A stretch of 64,000 bases of DNA from Paenibacillus terricola. GTDB taxonomy: Bacteria > Bacillota > Bacilli > Paenibacillales > Paenibacillaceae. Both the position numbers and the translations under genes were made by a program. Where the stretch lies: contig NZ_JACXZA010000011.1 of the NCBI RefSeq assembly GCF_014779765.1, positions 1 through 64,000 on the forward strand, given 5' to 3'. This document shows, one piece after another, positions 59,147 to 64,000 of this stretch (position 1 is its first letter; each line of letters starts with the position of its first letter). The notes beneath the pieces were generated by a model, which was given only the letters and a program-made list of their open reading frames with translations, did not search any database and was not told the DNA's origin.

Positions 59147-59701
59147 TCATTTAACTACATAATCATATTCATGGGGAACAAACGCTTCACCGAATTTTTT
59201 TCTCAGCAGTATTTGATTTTCTGTTGCCTGTTCATAATTAGACCCCGTAGCAATGAAGGCCGGATTCTTATCTTTAAGCTCTATCCAGGTAGTAGATGGC
59301 CAGATATTGATATTTTCAAATTTATCATCAAACCATATTAGACCGTATTGTTTAATATTGTGTGGTGGTGAAGGGTCTAGATAAAATAATGAACCCATAT
59401 TTATGTCTTTATTTCTTTGAGTTATAAATAAAGTGACGTTTTGATCTTTTGTAAAGTCATAGGCATCTATTGTAAAAGTCCCAATAAATTTATTTTGGCG
59501 AAATAGTGGTTTATATAGTTTACCATTAACCTTAATTGAGGTGCTTTTCGCGGATGAAGAATCGTTAAGGGTGAAAACGACGGCAGTGCGTTCTACGTTA
59601 ACCTTTTCCGAAAAATTATAGTTATATAAAAACAAACCAGCACCTATTAGCACAACAACCAGTACAGATGAGATTAAGATTATAGCTTTTTTTAATGTCA
59701 T
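59147..59701 (-). CDS. Membrane-anchored protein of unknown function
   Basis: 184 residues. One N-terminal membrane helix (about 5-27, AIILISSVLVVVLIGAGLFLY) leaves a ~150-residue extracytoplasmic domain with beta-strand character (TAVVFTLND, STSIKVNGKLYKPLF). No family recognised. SD GGAGGGG 5-6 nt before the ATG. AT-rich; part of islet 2, same direction as the interrupted gene upstream of it. Confidence 0.7.
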   Translation of the reverse strand: MTLKKAIILISSVLVVVLIGAGLFLYNYNFSEKVNVERTAVVFTLNDSSSAKSTSIKVNGKLYKPLFRQNKFIGTFTIDAYDFTKDQNVTLFITQRNKDINMGSLFYLDPSPPHNIKQYGLIWFDDKFENINIWPSTTWIELKDKNPAFIATGSNYEQATENQILLRKKFGEAFVPHEYDYVVK

Positions 59702-59784
59702 AATTCCCCTCCAAAACTTAAAATAGTTGGGATTTACGTCAAAAACGATTTGACGTAAATCCCAACTTCAAATAATTAAAAAAT

Positions 59785-60771
59785 TTAGTACACAAAAGCC
59801 ATGCCATTAGGTTGAAGAGGCTTAATAGTTTCAACGACTTTACCATCAACACCCCTGAGATCTACTTCAGTTATAAAAGAATATCCAGTAGGACCGGCCA
59901 GATAGTAATCTATTGCTTTAGAACCATCTCTATGATACAGGGCAGTAAAACTAAATGGCTGCGATGGTCCCTGATCTATATGTGCACCAATTGTAGCACC
60001 AGTTGTTGAACTATAGCTAAACGTAGGAACAGAAAGTGCACTGGAGCCACTAACTGTACTAGTAACAAGCGCTAAGCTTTGATAAGCATCAGACTTACTA
60101 GCATTTTTAACAAACATAAAATCTACTGATTCGTACCAATTCCAAATATAAGCGCCCGTAATATTTTTGATTGTAGTTGTTTTACTAAAGTTCGAATCAG
60201 AAATAAAGTCCTTTACCGCGTCATATATAGTTATGGCAGCACCTACATAAGCATTAAATGAACCAAGAGTAGATTTCGCTTGTGCTACAAAGAAATTGGA
60301 GACACCAGCTGTCAACGTATTTGAGTTTAAAAGAGTCGTTGCCCCCGTGTTCTTGAGTGAAGAGCTTAGGGAATTGGATTCTGCCGTTACGTGTTCAACT
60401 TCATATGTAACCCCATTTTTGACCCAGTTAGCCCGGTAACTAGACTAATGAATATTTGAGTCCGCTGGTATAGCAACTAGGGGTTGTATTTGCGAGCCGT
60501 TTGCTCCTAATGAATTTTTTTGTGAAATTAAAACTTGTGCTTCCGTTGGTGTTAAGAAATCTACCCCTAAAGATTCTAGTTCCTTCTCTAGTTTATCATA
60601 TTCTACCTCGTATCCATCCTTATGCTCACCTAGTAGATTCGCTCTTTCTTGATAAATCTTGTTAATCTGCGCTTCGACATCGTTGTTATTGTTGCTCGCG
60701 GCGCTAACAACACCAGTTGATCCAAGCAGTACAACACTTGTCAGTGCTATTGCGGCAATTTTTCGGTACAT
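59785..60771 (-). pseudogene. Secreted protein gene interrupted by an amber codon
   Basis: From ATG 60771 (AGGGGGAAT 9 nt upstream) a signal peptide (MYRKIAAIALTSVVLL...SAAS) leads into a 108-codon frame that stops at TAG 60445-60447. The same frame then stays open for 219 more codons to 59785, with no shift. Reading through would give a 328-residue exported protein (Asn/Ser-rich first part, C-terminal beta-rich part ending PNGMAFVY). A single nonsense change is the simplest explanation; suppression is possible but unsupported. An isolated start at TTG 60315 has no SD. Function unknown. Confidence 0.72.
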
Positions 60772-60829
60772 TATCATATTCCCCCTGAAAGTTGGTTTAC
60801 CAAAAATATTATCCTTTTGGTGGATATTA

Positions 60830-62027
60830 ATGAAAAACGCACTTGTGGTCATAATATTAATGAGCTTAATAAGTTTGCTGGGATGCTCGGAGCATAAGGG
60901 TTTTAACCCTATTCAGGGTAGAACTGAGCAGCAGCAAAATGACACGAGTTCAACTGCAGCACCAATGGATATAGCTCAATCCCAGTCCATCTCATCAACA
61001 TCCCCAGAATTGGATTCGTGGATGGGTGATTATATTTTCACAGAGGATATTACTTCGCAGGAATATGGAAGATTCTACGAGGTCTATATTTCAAAAGAAA
61101 ATGATGGTTATCATGCAGAGGTGACGATGGATGATTCTGATGCTGGCGAGTATAGTACGCTGTTGGCTCAAGTTAAGGGAGACACGAATCGTATCAACCT
61201 CCTGTTCAGTGGCTATTCACCGGATGAGACGAATACGAATACGTCATATCAACCAGGTGATCAATTAATGAGTCTGACAACAACGAACACAGGGGTTATC
61301 ACATACTGGGGCAAAATGATGCCCATCAACGATATGAACAAAGTGGATGGCACTTATTTTAAAATGCGAGAGAAGAGTGAAGGATATGCTGGACATTGGT
61401 ATACGTCAACACCGTCTGCAGGAGGAAATAGTACAACGATAGAGGTAGCGAAGTTAACCGAATCGTCTATAAGTTTTTCGTTATATAGCTCGGACATATA
61501 GTTATGATGGTACAAATATCAAGTTAGAGAATAATGTTGCCCACTTTATTGATAGTAGTGACGATAATGAAACGATTGGTTCAGTAGAGCTTAGAGATAA
61601 TCGGATATTCGTCCATATAGAGAAAACCAATATCCCCATTCTGGATACAGGAACAACTGTCTTTAATTACAAGGTTGGTGAGTTTGCAGCCATACACCTT
61701 TCTCCTATGAATGGGGCTGCAGGGGTTGATTTAGGGGAAGGAATTGAAATTGATTTTGGCAGAAGAATAACGCCAACTACTAATAGTTTCGATACCCTGC
61801 TAGTTACAGCCAATACGCCAATTGGATCGGACGATGGTTATGTAGGAATGACAGCGGAAAAAAAGGGGAATAGGATCAGATACTTTCCTAATTATGATCT
61901 CATGAATACATTAGATGAAGTTATTGAGTCAGGACAGAAGTATCAACTCATTATCGGAGATGGTGAGTTTAGAGATGATATAGGAAATATCAATCGTGGA
62001 TTTACTCTTGAATTTATCACGAAATAA
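60830..62027 (+). pseudogene. Lipoprotein gene with a frameshift
   Basis: ATG 60830 (SD GGTGG) starts a lipoprotein signal with lipobox LISLLGC, then a Ser/Thr/Gln linker and a domain WMGDYIFTEDITSQEYGRF. That frame ends at 61501. The +1 frame is open across this point to 62027 and continues in the same style (YSYDGTNIKLENN ... FTLEFITK). Removing one T from the T5 run at 61474-61478 joins the two into about 398 residues. The gene is probably inactivated, or the run is a sequencing error. Divergent from the amber-interrupted gene with a 58-nt shared spacer. Confidence 0.7.
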
Positions 62028-62035
62028 TGACGCAA

Positions 62036-62118
62036 GTCACTCCGGCGAATTGAGGTTATACACATCCATGTTTCGCTTCTGCCATGCTAATTCACTACCG
62101 CAAGAGGTAGTGAATTTT
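62036..62118 (+). repeat. Degenerate ssrA-end-like copy with terminator (islet 2/3 boundary)
   Basis: TCCGGCGAATTGAGGTTATACACA and CGCTTCTGCCATG align with 58705-58751, and the hairpin ATTCACTACC/GGTAGTGAAT plus TTTT parallels the ssrA terminator. Confidence 0.62.
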
Positions 62119-62226
62119 ACTTTTTCCACAGAATCGCTCTGCACATAAAGAGTAGCAGCATCGCATCGAAGGAATCCTAGGCATAAGGATTTTTTCTGAT
62201 CGAGGAGCCTTGGGAGGCCTTGGACG

Positions 62227-62646
62227 ATGATGATCAACGTGCTTAATGTGGATGGTCAAGAACTAACCCCATGTGTGCTTGACCGGGCTTGGAGGGAAGT
62301 TAACCGAGCACGCGCCATTTGGATAGACGAGCAGACCATCCAATTGCTATACAATCCATTCTTATTTCGTGACTATCGTAAGGCTGCACTGAAACGGGAT
62401 CATTACAACTGTTTGTGGTGTGGTCGCTCCGGGACGACGGTTGATCATATTATCCCCTCAAGCAAAGGCGGCTCAGATCTGCCCCACAACTTATTCGCTG
62501 CTTGCATGGAGTGCAATACGAAGCGGGGAAGTCGTTCGGCGTTCTCTTATTTCAGGGAAAAGATATTTTCTGCGCCAAACAGAATGAAATTATTATATCG
62601 TATCCTGAAAGCCAATTATCACCATCTAATGAACGGATACAAGTGA
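62227..62646 (+). CDS. HNH endonuclease family protein
   Basis: 139 residues. HNH core in the second half: CLWCGRSGTTVDHIIPSSKGGS, NLFAACMECNTKRGS, with two CxxC zinc knuckles and the catalytic His in VDHI. The N-terminal half (DRAWREVNRARAIWIDEQTIQLLYNP) resembles that of other small stand-alone HNH proteins. SD GGGAGG 9 nt before ATG. The only gene in islet 3, immediately before the duplicated ssrA end; could be a homing-type or restriction-like nuclease, but there is no methylase next to it. Confidence 0.85.
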   Translation: MMINVLNVDGQELTPCVLDRAWREVNRARAIWIDEQTIQLLYNPFLFRDYRKAALKRDHYNCLWCGRSGTTVDHIIPSSKGGSDLPHNLFAACMECNTKRGSRSAFSYFREKIFSAPNRMKLLYRILKANYHHLMNGYK

Positions 62647-62652
62647 TCGTTA

Positions 62653-62769
62653 GACATCAAATCCGTGATTACACCTGTAGATGCCTGTATGGCGTTATCT
62701 TGGACAGGGGTTCAACTCCCCTCGCCTCCACCATGTAAAACCACTACCGCATGAGGTAGTGGTTTTTGC
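62653..62769 (+). repeat. ssrA-end direct repeat, right copy (putative attR)
   Basis: Carries the tmRNA 3' domain (GGACAGGGGTTCAA-CTCCCCT-CGCCTCCACCA, ending at 62733) and a near-identical terminator at 62738-62767, but no 5' half or tag sequence. It is the displaced or duplicated end left by integration. Confidence 0.9.
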
Positions 62770-62872
62770 TTTTTCTCGAAACTGCCATTCTAGTTCAAAC
62801 CCTCCACTAATACACCATCCTGCAACTCATTTGTTATAGTTACCTCCTAAAGTAGTTAGGGGGTTGAACATC

Positions 62873-63592
62873 ATGGTTTTAAGCGTTAAAAACTTATCCG
62901 TGACCTATGCCGAGAATGTGGCAGTCGAACGGATCAGTATTCAATTAGAGGCGGGGCAAGCGATAGGATTGCTAGGTGCAAACGGGGCAGGAAAGTCTTC
63001 CACAATTGCTGCAGTGCTAGGCATTGAAACAAGTACCTATGATGAGCTTGTTATCGTCGGCAAATCGCCGTTTCGCGACCGGAAGGAAGTATTTGAACAA
63101 GTCGGGGTACAGTTTCAAGAAACCCGGTTTCAAGATAAATTAACGGTTTCTGATGCATGTAAGCAGTGGCAAGCACTTTATAAAAAAACGGCTGACGTGC
63201 CCGCTTTGTTACAAACCTTTGGGCTTGCAGGTAAGGAAAAGCAGCTTGTTAAGCTGCTTTCCGGCGGAGAGCGTCAGCGTCTCGCGGTACTCCTTGCTTT
63301 AATTCCTGATCCGAAGCTTGTGTTTCTGGATGAACTGACCACAGGACTGGATACGAAGGCTCGCCGTATGCTGTGGAAGCAGCTGTTAGCTATGAAAGAG
63401 GATGGATTGGCGATTGTATTAACATCGCATTACATGGATGAAATAGAAGCGTTATGCGATAAAATCTTGATTTTGCGTAAAGGTCAAACTGTCTTTCATG
63501 GAACAATTCAGGAAGTGTTAATCGCTAGCGGTAAAGCAACGCTTGAAGACGCTTATTTACATTTTGCAGGCGAGGAGGAACAATGGGGATGA
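62873..63592 (+). CDS. ABC transporter ATP-binding protein (ABC-2 exporter type)
   Basis: 239 residues from ATG 62873 (AGGGGG 9 nt upstream; the TTG at 62864 is too close). Walker A GANGAGKSS near 37, Q-loop VQFQETRF, signature LSGGERQR, Walker B LVFLDELTTGLD (Glu and D-loop normal), H-loop TSHYM. Overlaps the permease gene by 4 nt. Substrate unknown; resembles YvfR-like exporters. Confidence 0.9.
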   Translation: MVLSVKNLSVTYAENVAVERISIQLEAGQAIGLLGANGAGKSSTIAAVLGIETSTYDELVIVGKSPFRDRKEVFEQVGVQFQETRFQDKLTVSDACKQWQALYKKTADVPALLQTFGLAGKEKQLVKLLSGGERQRLAVLLALIPDPKLVFLDELTTGLDTKARRMLWKQLLAMKEDGLAIVLTSHYMDEIEALCDKILILRKGQTVFHGTIQEVLIASGKATLEDAYLHFAGEEEQWG

Positions 63593-64000
63593 ATACAATG
63601 ACTGCGCTCTTAAAAATTGAAGGCAAGCTAGTGTGGAAAGGTATTGATATTTTAATTTTTGGCATTTGTTTTCCGATTATATTAGCTGCCTTGTATGGTT
63701 ACTTGCTCAGTAGGGATGCATCGGCAGGTTCGTCTAACTTTGAATTATCTTACGCAGCCGTCATAACGATTGGTGTGCTTGCAACTGGTGTAATGGGTCT
63801 GCCGCTGACGATTGCTGATTATCGTCACCGAGGCATCCTTAAACGATTTCAAGTGACGCCGGTATCGCCGTTACAGATTCTGGTTGCGCAAGGATTAATT
63901 CAGCTTTCTTCAGCGCTTGTTTCTTTTATAGGCGTTACCCTTGTCTACATTTTGTTATTTGATTATCGATTAGCAGGCTCCTGGTTTGTGTTTTTGAGTG
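63589..64000 (+). CDS. ABC-2 type permease, 5' part (cut by the window end)
   Basis: ATG 63589 overlaps the ATPase stop (ATGA) and lies 10 nt after AGGAGG; an in-frame ATG at 63583 is 4 nt after it. The visible 137 residues show a first helix (IDILIFGICFPIILAALYGY), a second helix (AAVITIGVLATGVMGLP), the ABC-2 motif YRHRGILKRFQVTPVSPLQILVAQ and a third helix. The rest lies outside the window. Confidence 0.88.
   Translation, partial: MNTMTALLKIEGKLVWKGIDILIFGICFPIILAALYGYLLSRDASAGSSNFELSYAAVITIGVLATGVMGLPLTIADYRHRGILKRFQVTPVSPLQILVAQGLIQLSSALVSFIGVTLVYILLFDYRLAGSWFVFLS

Noticed and set aside
57742-62652. Integrase or recombinase gene in the ssrA islets
   Set aside because: No tyrosine or serine recombinase motif in any frame of reasonable length; the HNH protein is not an integrase.

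Overview
The window looks like a chromosomal segment of a Paenibacillus-type Firmicute. The gene order follows Bacillus subtilis closely (yxkF-msmX; hprK-lgt-ppaX-yvoF-hisZ; rapZ-yvcK-whiA-crh-...-clpP; cggR-gapA-pgk-tpiA-gpmI-eno; secG-...-rnr-smpB-ssrA), ribosome sites are strong AGGAGG types, and the proteins have Gram-positive architectures. Species cannot be fixed from the sequence alone.

Layout. 1-926: the 3' end of a 23S rRNA gene followed directly, with no 5S gene, by six tRNA genes (Met, Val, Asp, Phe, Tyr, Lys) and a terminator. 1029-5542: a PucR-like regulator, the multi-sugar ABC ATPase MsmX, and an ECF-type sigma/anti-sigma pair. 5626-17488: HPr kinase, lipoprotein diacylglyceryl transferase, PpaX, an acetyltransferase, then a histidine operon (hisZGDB-H-F-IE, hisJ) lacking hisA between hisH and hisF, and prs. 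A long imperfect RNA/DNA hairpin sits between hisD and hisB. 17623-25047: TPR protein, trxB, glcK, rapZ, yvcK, whiA and an HPr-family protein at the crh position that has His15 and Ser46. 25466-28991: a divergent PurA-like protein facing a LysR regulator, clpP with a CtsR operator, and tRNA-Arg. 29112-37360: the complete lower-glycolysis operon with a recognisable CggR operator.

37516-44683: two sugar-metabolism genes, a four-copy 152-bp tandem repeat, and a five-gene LanFEG/BcrAB-like ABC transporter plus two-component system. 44943-52020: secG, a hydrolase, a MerR/MFS drug-efflux pair and a secreted PL11 rhamnogalacturonan lyase with a cre site. 52424-57776: the ribosome-rescue/RNA-decay cluster rnr, smpB, ssrA with two small proteins; RNase R has a roughly 325-residue Gly/Arg-rich tail.

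57742-62770 is an AT-rich accretion zone downstream of ssrA. The 3' end of the tmRNA gene and its terminator are duplicated at 62653-62767, and two more degenerate versions lie at 58710-58781 and 62036-62118, so the zone reads as three stacked islets integrated at the tmRNA end. They carry exported proteins, an HNH nuclease and two broken genes, but no integrase. The window ends in an ABC exporter operon (ATPase complete, permease cut by the window edge).

Functionally the housekeeping part links carbon status (HprK, HPr/Crh, CggR, RapZ/YvcK, CcpA site) with glycolysis and histidine/PRPP supply; the accessory parts are antimicrobial-peptide resistance, pectin degradation, repeats and the ssrA islets.
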